From positions 1 to 49,977 of the forward strand of contig JACJNW010000015.1 in assembly GCA_014695195.1 (NCBI GenBank): a stretch of 49,977 nucleotides of DNA, read 5' to 3'. Below, piece by piece: positions 25,685-34,444 of the stretch; position 1 is the stretch's first letter; every line of letters starts with the position of its first letter. The notes beneath the pieces are model-generated. The model was not told the origin of the DNA, searched no databases, and worked only from the letters and a program-made list of their open reading frames with translations. The translations under genes and the position numbers were made by a program. This DNA is from Cyanobacteria bacterium FACHB-DQ100 (GTDB lineage: Bacteria > Cyanobacteriota > Cyanobacteriia > Leptolyngbyales > Leptolyngbyaceae).

Positions 25685-27152
25685 AGGGCAGAATTGGCTT
25701 GAGGTCTAAATGCGGTTCGATCGAGTCGGCAAGCTGATCGAGCATTTGCTCCCGTTGTTCGCGGTAGTTGGCAACTCCGGTGGGCAGCGATCGCAATCCG
25801 CGCTGCTGCCGCAATCGATTCAACCAGGCACGTCGCCAAGGCCCGTTATCAAAAATGCCGTGCAGATAAGTTCCCCACACCGATTGGCTCTCATCCACAA
25901 TACCGAGATTCGCATCGTCAAAGAGTGCCTGTGTGCCTTCTGCTTCTTCGAGCAAGCGGGTTCTGCCCTGGTGAATTTCATAGCCTGAAACGGGTAGACC
26001 TTCTTGCGGATAGTTAGAAGTCACATTGCGCTGGCGGGCGATTTTTTGACCTGCGATCACTGTTTTGAGCGGCAGCAGCCCTAAACCCCGATAGCGCCCT
26101 TCTTGTCCTTCGATGCCTTCGGGATCGGCAAGAATTTTACCCAGCATCTGAAATCCGCCGCAAATGCCGAGTACCGTTCCTCCGGCTGCAATGTAGTTCT
26201 GAATTTCTTCGGCCATACCGCTTTTGTGCAGCGCGATCAAGTCCGCGATCGTCGTTTTCGATCCGGGAATGATCACCGCATCGGGATGCCCCAGCGATTG
26301 CTTCGGATGGACATATTTCACATTCACCGAAGGTTCTGCTTCAAGCGGATCGAAGTCGGTGAAGTTGGCGATGCGAGGTAAGCGAATTACCCCAATCGTC
26401 AGATCGCCCCTCTCTTTTGTAGAACTACGATCGAACAGGGAAAGCGAATCTTCTGCCGGAAACACCTGATCGAGCCAGGGAATCACCCCGATCACCGGAA
26501 TTCCGGTCTTCTGCTCCAGCCATTCAATTCCTGAATCGAGCAGCGATCGCTGTCCCCGGAATTTGTTAATCACGACCCCTTTAATCAGCGCTCGTTCATC
26601 AGGATCAAGCAGTTCTAGCGTCCCAACGACGTGAGCAAACGCGCCACCGCGATCGATATCCACCACCAAAATCGTCGGCGCGTTCAGATACTTCGCCACC
26701 CGCATATTCGTTAAGTCGCGATGCTTAAGGTTAATCTCGGCGGGACTGCCTGCTCCTTCACAGACTACGAGATCGAATTCTTCGCTGATGCGTCGGAGTG
26801 AGTCTTCGATCGCGCTCCAGCCGATATCAAAGAAATTTTGATAATACTCAACCGCACTGGTTCGCCCTGCAACGCGTCCTTTGATGATCACTTGAGAAGT
26901 CATATCCCCTTGAGGCTTCAGCAGAATCGGATTCATCTCCACCCAAGGCTGCACTCCCGCCGCCCAAGCTTGCACTGCCTGAGCATATCCAATTTCGCCT
27001 CCGTTCGCAGTGACGTAGGCGTTTAGCGCCATATTTTGTCCCTTAAACGGCGACACCCGAAACCCTTTTCGCGCCAGAATTCGACAAAGCGCAGTTGCGA
27101 CCATCGATTTTCCGGCGTGCGAGGTCGTGCCTACAACCATGACTGCTTTCAT
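25683..27152 (-). CDS. cobQ: Cobyric acid synthase
   Basis: A 489-residue CobQ/CbiP that amidates adenosylcobyrinate a,c-diamide at four carboxylates using glutamine and ATP, in cobalamin (here probably pseudocobalamin) synthesis. The N-terminal dethiobiotin-synthetase-like ATPase domain begins GTTSHAGKSMVATAL. The C-terminal class I glutaminase-like domain has the nucleophile Cys in GICGGFQMLG and the His in GTYLHGIFDNGPWRRAWLN. Length and both domains are complete. GGAGGTGA gives a strong ribosome binding site. The gene lies 36 bp downstream of the Npun_F0494-like gene and is probably cotranscribed with it. No cobalamin riboswitch was seen. Confidence 0.96.
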   Translation of the reverse strand: MKAVMVVGTTSHAGKSMVATALCRILARKGFRVSPFKGQNMALNAYVTANGGEIGYAQAVQAWAAGVQPWVEMNPILLKPQGDMTSQVIIKGRVAGRTSAVEYYQNFFDIGWSAIEDSLRRISEEFDLVVCEGAGSPAEINLKHRDLTNMRVAKYLNAPTILVVDIDRGGAFAHVVGTLELLDPDERALIKGVVINKFRGQRSLLDSGIEWLEQKTGIPVIGVIPWLDQVFPAEDSLSLFDRSSTKERGDLTIGVIRLPRIANFTDFDPLEAEPSVNVKYVHPKQSLGHPDAVIIPGSKTTIADLIALHKSGMAEEIQNYIAAGGTVLGICGGFQMLGKILADPEGIEGQEGRYRGLGLLPLKTVIAGQKIARQRNVTSNYPQEGLPVSGYEIHQGRTRLLEEAEGTQALFDDANLGIVDESQSVWGTYLHGIFDNGPWRRAWLNRLRQQRGLRSLPTGVANYREQREQMLDQLADSIEPHLDLKPILP

Positions 27153-27188
27153 TAATTCACCTCCGATCGGTAAGCGGAATAAGTCGGT

Positions 27189-27590
27189 CTAAAACGGAAG
27201 CCGGAACCAGCGGTGCATCACATTCAGAATGCGATCGCCCAAGCTAGCTTTACCAAACCCCCCGACGGATTGCCATTGCTGCACCAGTTGCCGACCCAGC
27301 GGAGTCAGGCGAAAACTGTCGGTGAGTCCCTGTCCGTCTACTTCGCGTCGTAAAATGCCGACTTGGATGAGCCAGAGGAGTTCCCCGTCTGCGGCAAGCT
27401 CTGAGAGCATTCGTTTACTGTGCTGATTCCGAATGCCAGGAGTGCCAGCAACCGCACCGAGTGAAACGCTGTGAGTTAGCATCGTTGCATAGAACTTGAG
27501 CCGAAACGGAGCGCATCGAACAGCGCGGGTGGCTCGATCGAGGGTTTTCTGTGGGTAGCGGAAGTCGGGGTTCGAGGTCGTCGGGGTCAT
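27189..27590 (-). CDS. Npun_F0494 family protein (conserved cyanobacterial)
   Basis: A 133-residue soluble protein that I recognise as the cyanobacterial family named after Npun_F0494, from RATRAVRCAPFRLKFYATM and WLIQVGILRREVDGQGLTDSFRLTPLGRQLV. The latter half resembles a winged-helix (it ends in an RLTPLGRQL-type wing), so DNA or protein binding is possible, but no function is known. It precedes cobQ by 36 bp on the same strand. Confidence 0.7.
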   Translation of the reverse strand: MTPTTSNPDFRYPQKTLDRATRAVRCAPFRLKFYATMLTHSVSLGAVAGTPGIRNQHSKRMLSELAADGELLWLIQVGILRREVDGQGLTDSFRLTPLGRQLVQQWQSVGGFGKASLGDRILNVMHRWFRLPF

Positions 27591-27777
27591 CAGTAATCGG
27601 GATGCGGTGGAATAAAGTCTGAAGAAAAGTCTGAAGAATTGTTTACATCAGCCTCTATTATTGACAAAAAAATTTCTGTTTTACGGGATATAAACGATCG
27701 AGTTTTTTAGGCAAGCTAGAGTATTTTTCTCGATAGTGTAATTGAATCCGGGTGAAGTCTGGCAAATCAGGGGAGAT

Positions 27778-28650
27778 TTAGCGAGTTTTACGATCGACAT
27801 ACTCATTCAGTCCTTCTCCAAACAGCGATAGTCCTACCACCAGTAGAGTCATCGCCAATCCCGGAAATAAGGCTGTCCACCAAATTCCCCCAGTTGAGAG
27901 GGCATCGAGTGCTTCTCTAAGATCATGCCCCCATTCTGGCACTTCATCGGGCAGACCCAATCCCAAAAAGCCTAAACCCCCCAGCGTTAGGATTGCATCT
28001 GCGGCATTCAGTGTAAACAGAACTGGAACGCTTTGAATGACATTGGCGAACAGATATTTTTTTAACACTCGCCAGGTTGAAGCCCCCATCGCTTGAGCCG
28101 CTTCGATAAATAGCTCTGTCTTCACACTCACGGTCTGATTGCGAACGACGCGATAATACTGTGGAACATAAGCGATACTTAGCGCGATCGCAGCATTTAA
28201 TATCCCCCGCCCGACCACAAATGCCAGTGTGACCGAGAGCAGTAACCCCGGCAGCGTGTAGATCGTATCCATCAAAAAAAGTAGCGCACGATCGAGCTTT
28301 CCGCCCCGATAGCCGCTCACCATTCCCAACGGCACACCCACGATTAAACTCAATGCCGTTGCGAGAATGACCACTTGAATGGCTGCTTGTGTGCCAAACA
28401 GCGTCCGCGAAAAAACATCGTATCCCAAGCTTGATGTGCCAAACCAATGCCGAGCGTTGGGTGCAGCATGAGGGGGATTATCGAGAAATTCAGTCGGACT
28501 TTGGATAAGCCCGATCGCTTGCAGAATTGGGGCAAACAAGGCAATAGCGACAAAGATGAGCACGATCGCCGCGCCGATTCGCATCATTTGACGCGAGAGC
28601 GAGGGGCGTTCTGTGGCATTGAGAAAGCGGGGCAAACGAATCGAGGTCAT
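27778..28650 (-). CDS. ABC transporter permease (DppC/OppC family)
   Basis: A 290-residue inner-membrane permease of a peptide/nickel-type (Dpp/Opp) importer. It has about six membrane helices and the EAA loop that contacts the ATPase (EAAQAMGASTWRVLKKYLFAN). An N-terminal helix precedes a periplasmic segment with the typical HWFGTSSLGYDVFSR motif. It stands alone: no partner permease, ATPase or binding protein gene adjoins, so these must be encoded elsewhere. The ATG at 28650 is preferred to the GTG at 28659. Dipeptide, oligopeptide or metal transport cannot be separated by sequence. Confidence 0.9.
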   Translation of the reverse strand: MTSIRLPRFLNATERPSLSRQMMRIGAAIVLIFVAIALFAPILQAIGLIQSPTEFLDNPPHAAPNARHWFGTSSLGYDVFSRTLFGTQAAIQVVILATALSLIVGVPLGMVSGYRGGKLDRALLFLMDTIYTLPGLLLSVTLAFVVGRGILNAAIALSIAYVPQYYRVVRNQTVSVKTELFIEAAQAMGASTWRVLKKYLFANVIQSVPVLFTLNAADAILTLGGLGFLGLGLPDEVPEWGHDLREALDALSTGGIWWTALFPGLAMTLLVVGLSLFGEGLNEYVDRKTR

Positions 28651-28747
28651 GAGAGGCACGATCGTAAAACGATTTGCCTATGATACTGGCATTGAGAAGG
28701 GATTCGATCGCAGGCGAAAATAGAAGGTGAGTTCTCAGGAGGTTGTT

Positions 28748-29305
28748 ATGTCTCTTACAGCGAAAGACTTAGAAATCGTACAAGCCCAACTTGCTCAGGG
28801 TGAGCGAGACTACCGAATTGAACTAATCAACGGAGAAATTATTCTAATGAGTCCATCCGGTTACGAGTCTGATGAAGTGGCATCAGAATTCAATGCACAG
28901 TTACGCAATTGGGTAAAACCTCGGAAGCTAGGACGAGTAACTGGAGCAGGGGCAGGATTTGTTTTACCAAATTCAGATACACGCGCTCCGGATGTCTCGT
29001 TTGTACAAGCAGAGCGATTGCGCCAAAGTCCTGAAACTTTTGCGGAACTTGCACCGGATTTAATGGTCGAAGTAAAGTCTCCAAGTGATAGCGTGAAGAA
29101 ATTACGCGCCAAGATTGATCAGTTTCTTGAACAGGGGACGCGAGTGGGCATCTTGATTCACCCAAAGCAGAGATGGGTGGAAGTGCGTCGATCAAACATT
29201 GAACCTGTGACGCTAAAAGATGGGGATGTGTTGACGGTTCCGGATCTGTTACCCGGTTGGGAGGTGCAAATCTCGGAACTCTGGTCGCCTGTGTTTGAGG
29301 ATTAG
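28748..29305 (+). CDS. Uma2 family endonuclease-like protein
   Basis: An intact 185-residue Uma2 (DUF820) protein of the PD-(D/E)xK superfamily. The catalytic set is visible as APDVSF (Asp) and LMVEVKSPSD (Glu-x-Lys). AGGAGG at 28737-28742 lies 5 nt before the ATG and rejects the upstream alternative at 28727. Cyanobacterial genomes carry many such genes, and their role (restriction, mobile-element or repair function) is not established. A decayed relative lies at 3722-4367. Confidence 0.92.
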   Translation: MSLTAKDLEIVQAQLAQGERDYRIELINGEIILMSPSGYESDEVASEFNAQLRNWVKPRKLGRVTGAGAGFVLPNSDTRAPDVSFVQAERLRQSPETFAELAPDLMVEVKSPSDSVKKLRAKIDQFLEQGTRVGILIHPKQRWVEVRRSNIEPVTLKDGDVLTVPDLLPGWEVQISELWSPVFED

Positions 29306-29368
29306 AGCCGTTTGAGGTTTTGAGCAGCAAGATTGGTGCGTCAACTGGGACAAATTGAGCTAAAAACA

Positions 29369-29557
29369 GGAATGTTGCTGTTTGAAGTGGGAACAGTCTT
29401 GCTCAAAGTAGGAATGTTTCGCTTCTGAACAGGAATGTTTCGCTTCTGAACACGAATGTTGCTGTTTGAAGTGGGAGCAGTCTTGCTTAAAGTAGGAATG
29501 TTTCGCTTCTGAACACAAGTGTTGCTGTTTGAAGCGAGAACAGTGCGAGTGAGAACT
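29369..29557. repeat. 21-bp tandem repeats, about nine units
   Basis: Units start at 29369, 29390, 29411, 29432, 29453, 29474, 29495, 29516 and 29537 (the last degenerate). Three unit types recur in order (GGAATGTTGCTGTTTGAAGTG, GGAACAGTC..., GGAATGTTTCGC...), forming a 63-bp higher-order unit, with one extra copy of type three at 29432. No unique spacers separate units, so this is not CRISPR. The array lies between the Uma2 gene and the end of the polysaccharide operon. The rest of 29306-29627 holds nothing else I can name. Confidence 0.93.
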
Positions 29558-29627
29558 GTGAGTGAAAACCGCGAAGATGGTGTTTGTGCAGGGCAGCAGC
29601 GATCGCCGCGCGAAGAATGAATTTGAC

Positions 29628-31820
29628 CTATGAAGGCTTATGCACAAGCCTGGAATCGCGAAAAGGCAAGGATGACGCTTGTGGTGCATCATTCACAATC
29701 ACTCCAAGTACCCGCGTTGACACAAACTTCAGTTCTTCTAAAGCGGCAGCGATCGACGATCGATTCGTTCTTCCTAACCGAATCACCAGCGCTAAACTAT
29801 CGCATTGAGCCGCAATCAACCCACTATCTGCTAAGCCTAGTAAAGGCGGCGCATCCACAATAATCAAATCAAACATCATCTGAAATTTTTGGAACAAAGG
29901 CTCAATGCGATTCGTGGTAAGCATTTCAACTGGATCAAAGAAAGCTTGTCCCGCCGTCAGAATCGTTAAGTCTTCATAGCCAGGAAGAAATTGCACAACA
30001 GTTTGAAGCTCCTGATCACCGAGCAGCAGATCGCTCAGTCCTACCTGATTTGGCAATCCTAAGCGCTCATGAACCTGAGGATGACGCAAATTTGCATCCA
30101 CAAGCAAGACTCGTTGTTTCATCCGAGCAGTAGTCATTGCCAAATTTAGCGCGATCGTCGTTTTGCCTTCTCCCACCTCGGCAGACGTAATCATCAGAGA
30201 ACGTATTGAGGTTTGATTCTTGCTCAAGAGACGGAGATTTTTCGACAGCGATCGCAATGCTTCGATCATTGGAGTAGAAACGATTGGAGGCTGAGCATTG
30301 TTATGCGGAATCACCCCCAACACAGGCGATCGAGCAGTACGCTTCACCTCATCCAGACTATGCAGCACATCCTGAAGGGTTTCGACCAGAAACCCGGCTC
30401 CAATTCCGAGCAACACTCCCAAGACCGCAATTAATGCGAGAAATCGCACCTTATTAATGCTGTTAGTCCTCATCGGTTTACCTGAGCCATCTCGATCTAA
30501 GCGAGGCGGAATCGTCAGTTCCCAAGGAACTTCTTGCTGGGCAGCATCAATCTGCAAAGCTTCCCGTCGGGTGGCAAACTTATTCAAACTATCTGTTGCT
30601 AAAGCTAATTCGCGCTGTAAATCACTGTACTGACGAGCGATCGCAGGTAACTGTTGAACTTCGCGATTGACCTGAGCTTTCACCTGATCGATCGCCTGAC
30701 GACGCGCTTCTGCGACCGTCACCGCATCCCCTGCCTTTGAAACAACCCGGATTGCTTCTTGATTTAGTAGATCTTGTAGATTGCGCCGCTTTTCAAGTAG
30801 TGCCTGTAATGCGGGATTATCCGGTTTGAGACGAGCCGATTCGATCGCAATCTGCCCCTCAATTTGCTGATACTGCGTTAACAGCGTTTGATAGTAGGGC
30901 GTTTCGCCTAAGACGGTTTGAGGACTCGCCGCCTGCAATTGTCGCAGTAGAGTATTGCGTTTCGCTTCTGCCTCCGCAATTTGAGTTTGATTATCTGCCG
31001 CAACTTGTCGCAATTTGCCTTCAGTTTCAGCCAGTAATCGGCTCTGCTGCTCAGGATCAACAATGCTGTGCTGTTGCCTAAGCGCTTGAATTTGCTGCTG
31101 TAATGTCTCTACTCGTTGCCGCAGGGGTGGAAGCTGACTATCAATGAATTGAACCCCACGTCGAATGGTGGATTGGCGTTCTTTTAGACTGTACTTTAGA
31201 TAAACCTGAGAAAGTTGATTCAGAATAAATTCGATTTTCTCTGGATCAGTATCTTGATAGCTAACTTCAATTAACTTAGTTCCTTGTTCACGTTTATCTG
31301 ATGTGAGTGTAATAATTCGAGCAATTTTTAGCTTCTGAATTAAGGTGTCGTAAGTAGTATCGGGATAGCGTTGGCGAAGCTGATCAATCACAGGCTCTAG
31401 TAGTTTCGGGCCTTGCAGAATCCGAATTTGAGATTCGTAATCTAAGCTAGATTGATCGATATTAATCCGTTGAGCATCGGTAACTTCTGACCCTTGAGCA
31501 CGAGTGGAAGAGCGTGCCAGTTGCTCTTCTGCTGTAATCGGTTCAACGAGGAGTTGGAACTTACCTGCATACTGAACTGGAGCCGATCGAGTCATTAATA
31601 GAAATGCTCCCCCAGCCAGCACAGTGGTTCCTATAGTTACTTGTGCCATCAAAAACCCACGTCGGCGGACAACTCCAATCAGCCAGCCTAAGTCCCATTT
31701 CTCCTGCTCGACCTCATGAGCAGTTGCAGTCTCGATCCTGGGTTGCGAGAATTTGCCATTCGTTTCGGGCAAAGGTGAAAGAGAATTTGGCGGTTTATTC
31801 ATCTCGGTTTTTGACTGCAT
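29628..31820 (-). CDS. Wzc-like polysaccharide chain-length regulator and tyrosine autokinase
   Basis: A 730-residue inner-membrane protein. An N-terminal Wzz domain with the first membrane helix (about residues 55-75) leads to a long periplasmic coiled coil (about 180-420, rich in Gln/Glu/Arg) and a second helix (about 455-480). A cytoplasmic BY-kinase domain follows, with Walker A in SAEVGEGKTTIALN, Walker A' in VLLVDANLRHP and Walker B in LIIVDAPP. The C-terminus lacks a tyrosine cluster. It would set polymer length and connect Wzy polymerisation to the Wza-like export protein encoded 34 bp upstream. It is the last gene of the minus-strand polysaccharide operon. ATG at 31802 is a possible alternative start. 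Confidence 0.93.
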   Translation of the reverse strand: MQSKTEMNKPPNSLSPLPETNGKFSQPRIETATAHEVEQEKWDLGWLIGVVRRRGFLMAQVTIGTTVLAGGAFLLMTRSAPVQYAGKFQLLVEPITAEEQLARSSTRAQGSEVTDAQRINIDQSSLDYESQIRILQGPKLLEPVIDQLRQRYPDTTYDTLIQKLKIARIITLTSDKREQGTKLIEVSYQDTDPEKIEFILNQLSQVYLKYSLKERQSTIRRGVQFIDSQLPPLRQRVETLQQQIQALRQQHSIVDPEQQSRLLAETEGKLRQVAADNQTQIAEAEAKRNTLLRQLQAASPQTVLGETPYYQTLLTQYQQIEGQIAIESARLKPDNPALQALLEKRRNLQDLLNQEAIRVVSKAGDAVTVAEARRQAIDQVKAQVNREVQQLPAIARQYSDLQRELALATDSLNKFATRREALQIDAAQQEVPWELTIPPRLDRDGSGKPMRTNSINKVRFLALIAVLGVLLGIGAGFLVETLQDVLHSLDEVKRTARSPVLGVIPHNNAQPPIVSTPMIEALRSLSKNLRLLSKNQTSIRSLMITSAEVGEGKTTIALNLAMTTARMKQRVLLVDANLRHPQVHERLGLPNQVGLSDLLLGDQELQTVVQFLPGYEDLTILTAGQAFFDPVEMLTTNRIEPLFQKFQMMFDLIIVDAPPLLGLADSGLIAAQCDSLALVIRLGRTNRSSIAAALEELKFVSTRVLGVIVNDAPQASSLPFRDSRLVHKPS

Positions 31821-31854
31821 TACCCATACATAGTTGACGAGATCCGCCCCTCAA

Positions 31855-33318
31855 TCACAGCCCAAAAAGCTTCAGAATGTTGAAGACTGAGAAAATATTG
31901 CCGACTGGGGCTAACACTGAATTAATCCCATCTCCGATTCTGGTCATCCCCGATCTACCGACGACGATAATATCGTTGTTCTGCATCGCGGGATTGGTGC
32001 GATCGTTAATTCCCTGGGACAAGTCGATCGCGATCGCACGACGTGAGATCGTTCCGTCGGGATTCAATCGAATCAGATCGACCGCTCTTGTTTTGGCGCG
32101 GCGTTGATCAAAACCACCAGCCGCCAGCAATGCTTGATTCAGCGAAGTGTTGGGCGGAATTTGCACGGTTCCAGGCTGTTTCACTTCACCCACCACATTG
32201 ACGCGAATCGTATCCGGTGAAAAGCTAGAACTTGCAATCTCAGCCGCTTCAGCAGGAGTGAGTTGAGTCGCAGTTGGAATTGCGATCGTGTCTCCTGTTT
32301 GTAAAATGGCATCTTGGCGCAGATCTCCCTCTTTTAATAACTTCAGCAAGTTAATTTCAAAGGTCTGCTCTGTTCCGTTACGGGCTAAGCGGCGGATTTG
32401 GATGCGGCGGATGTCCGCTTGGGGTTTGATACCGCCTGCACTCTGAATGGCGCGAGTCACGGTCGGAAATGGCTCGATCGTCGCTTGATTCGTCGCACCG
32501 GGAACTCCTGCGGCTCCCGTGCGGATATTCCCAGCTACGACATAAGCGCCAGGTCGAAACACTTCGCCAACCACTGCGATCGTAATCGGTTCGCGATCGG
32601 CTGCAAAGGTTGAATTAGCAAGCTGGGCGGATTCGGTTAAGTCAATTTTGGTGGCTGTCGGGATCACAATCGAATCTCCATCTCGGAGGGTTACGTCCTG
32701 AGTACGATCGCCCAATTGCAAAAATTTTCCTAAGTTCGCGGTCAGAGTTTGGCGATTGTTGCCGCTGATCCTTTGGATTTGAATATTTTTGATATCGGCT
32801 GCCTGAGTGATACCGCCTGCGAGTTTGAGTGCACTGGTTAAAGTCGGAAAAGAAAGCGTAGCAGTGGGAGTCGCAGGCGTAAGAGGAATTGGGTAAGAAC
32901 CGGGGCGATTGACTTCTCCGGTGAGGGTAATGCTAAGCGGGCGGGGGGTAACCAGAGTAACAGTCGTCAAGGGACGACGAAAGAAGCGCAAGTATTTCTG
33001 AGTAATTTGTTTGCCTGCTTGATTCAGGGTGAGTCCTTTAACGGGAACGCTACCAACGAGGGGAAGATTGAGGCTCCCATCAATTAGAACTTGATAACGG
33101 GCGTTTTGACCGCTGTATTCGGGAGCATCGAAGATATCAAGTTGTACCAAGTCCCCGGCTCCTAAGGTGTAGGATTCATCGATCAAAGCAGCAATGGAAG
33201 GAGTCGCAACAGAAGGTTCGGCGCTGTAGACGAATCCTGCATCAAGGTTGCCTGCAAGTAGAACCAAGCCTGCCACAGAGCAGAATTGATAGAACCGAGT
33301 AAAAGACATAAGTTTCAT
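31855..33318 (-). CDS. Wza/GumB-like polysaccharide export protein
   Basis: A 487-residue secreted outer-membrane export protein. From the ATG at 33318 there is a signal peptide (MKLMSFTRFYQFCSVAGLVLLAG, to about residue 30) without a lipobox. A PES domain follows (YTLGAGDLVQLDIFDAPEYSG), then three SLBB domains introduced by LTGEVNRPGSY, VVGEVFRPGAY and VVGEVKQPGTV. A short C-terminal segment ends the protein. It should form the envelope-spanning channel for the exopolysaccharide. The longer frame to 33402 would place residues in front of the signal peptide and is rejected. GAGG lies about 10 nt upstream of the chosen start. Confidence 0.92.
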   Translation of the reverse strand: MKLMSFTRFYQFCSVAGLVLLAGNLDAGFVYSAEPSVATPSIAALIDESYTLGAGDLVQLDIFDAPEYSGQNARYQVLIDGSLNLPLVGSVPVKGLTLNQAGKQITQKYLRFFRRPLTTVTLVTPRPLSITLTGEVNRPGSYPIPLTPATPTATLSFPTLTSALKLAGGITQAADIKNIQIQRISGNNRQTLTANLGKFLQLGDRTQDVTLRDGDSIVIPTATKIDLTESAQLANSTFAADREPITIAVVGEVFRPGAYVVAGNIRTGAAGVPGATNQATIEPFPTVTRAIQSAGGIKPQADIRRIQIRRLARNGTEQTFEINLLKLLKEGDLRQDAILQTGDTIAIPTATQLTPAEAAEIASSSFSPDTIRVNVVGEVKQPGTVQIPPNTSLNQALLAAGGFDQRRAKTRAVDLIRLNPDGTISRRAIAIDLSQGINDRTNPAMQNNDIIVVGRSGMTRIGDGINSVLAPVGNIFSVFNILKLFGL

Positions 33319-33451
33319 CTCAAGTTTCGCCTCGCTGTCAATAAGAGGCACGGAGTAAGAGCCTATTGAACAGTAAGCCCGATCGCTGCCATAAACCATC
33401 AAAGCGACTCACACGATCGCTTGATGAAGGTTACAACTCAGACTGGCGGAT

Positions 33452-34438
33452 TTAAATTGATGCTGACTTGCTTCTTAAAGGTTGCAAATACTGTTTGACC
33501 AATCCCTTAACTCCAGACAGCTTTTTCTGCCTGCTCAGCCGTTTCCGTTTTTGCCAATGGTAGGTTGTGTACGTTTTGAGAAAAGCGTCTTGATTGCTTG
33601 CTGCTTCTTCATCTAACTCTGCTAGAAACTTCTTATCTGTGGGCAGATGAAGCAAAAAACAGCTTTTCATGTAGTCAAGATTTCTCTGGGGATGAAGTGG
33701 AGGCGTACTCCAGTATCTCCAAACAATGCCCAGCGTTCCTGCATCTGCCATCACATAACCCTGCTGCCGCATCTTCTCTAAAGCAACAGAAGTCACTAAT
33801 TCATCGCCCTGATGATAAAGCACATCGATCTGACTGATGTATGTATCTAGAATTTTCTGAACCTCAATAGATAAAGCGCTGAAGAAATCAGGGTTTCCTG
33901 CGATGAACTCACCACCACACCATCTGCCTTCGCTTGGGCTTGGCATGAGCTTTTGAATATCGGTGAGGAGCCGATCGTGACTATAAGCGGGGATCATTTG
34001 ATCCGAAATGTCGTAGTAAAGCGGAACTTGATGTTCAACGATGTACTCAAAGCAGCGTGGCAGCGGATTGACTGCAAGAACATCTAAATCAATCAGCAAG
34101 GAATATGACTGTGGATCAAGGGAAGCGAGATATTGATAAACCTCTAATTTGAAGTGAGATGAGAAAAAACTCAAACCATGTGGAAGCTGCATATTGAAGC
34201 ACAGCTCTTGAATTTCCAGAATTCCTGGCTGTCCAATTTGCGCTAATAACCGCTCAATCTCTTGCTTCTGGTTCGTCAGGACAATAAAACTGATGCCTCT
34301 ACTTCTAAGCGATCGAGACAAACTGATTGCATTTCTGAGATAAATCAGAATTTGTTCATTAAAGGAAGTCACAGCACAGTTTACTGCACTGTTCTCATTT
34401 TCTGCGAAATGCAGAAGCCCGTAGAATTGATAAGGCAT
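33452..34438 (-). CDS. Putative glycosyltransferase (GT-A fold)
   Basis: A 328-residue cytoplasmic protein with the layout of a GT8-like retaining transferase: an N-terminal nucleotide-binding half (AISLSRSLRSRGISFIVLTNQ), a DxD-type metal site in LLIDLDVLAVNPL, and a GGEFIAGNPDFF acceptor-side segment. The C-terminus is basic (WQKRKRLSRQKK). The sugar donor and acceptor are unknown. It sits 6 bp from the GT61 gene in the polysaccharide operon and presumably adds one sugar of the repeat unit. Confidence 0.72.
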   Translation of the reverse strand: MPYQFYGLLHFAENENSAVNCAVTSFNEQILIYLRNAISLSRSLRSRGISFIVLTNQKQEIERLLAQIGQPGILEIQELCFNMQLPHGLSFFSSHFKLEVYQYLASLDPQSYSLLIDLDVLAVNPLPRCFEYIVEHQVPLYYDISDQMIPAYSHDRLLTDIQKLMPSPSEGRWCGGEFIAGNPDFFSALSIEVQKILDTYISQIDVLYHQGDELVTSVALEKMRQQGYVMADAGTLGIVWRYWSTPPLHPQRNLDYMKSCFLLHLPTDKKFLAELDEEAASNQDAFLKTYTTYHWQKRKRLSRQKKLSGVKGLVKQYLQPLRSKSASI

Positions 34439-34444
34439 CGTTGC

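Noticed and set aside
27591-27777. Cobalamin riboswitch near cobQ
   Set aside because: No B12-box-like sequence was seen upstream of the Npun_F0494-cobQ pair, and the gap before cobQ is only 36 bp.
29369-29557. CRISPR array
   Set aside because: The 21-bp units abut one another with no unique spacers, and no cas genes are present.
29360-29692. Minus-strand 110-codon ORF with His/Cys/Lys heptads as a real protein
   Set aside because: It overlaps the end of the Wzc-like gene in another frame and its periodicity follows from the DNA repeats. No ribosome binding site was seen. Kept only as part of the repeat finding.
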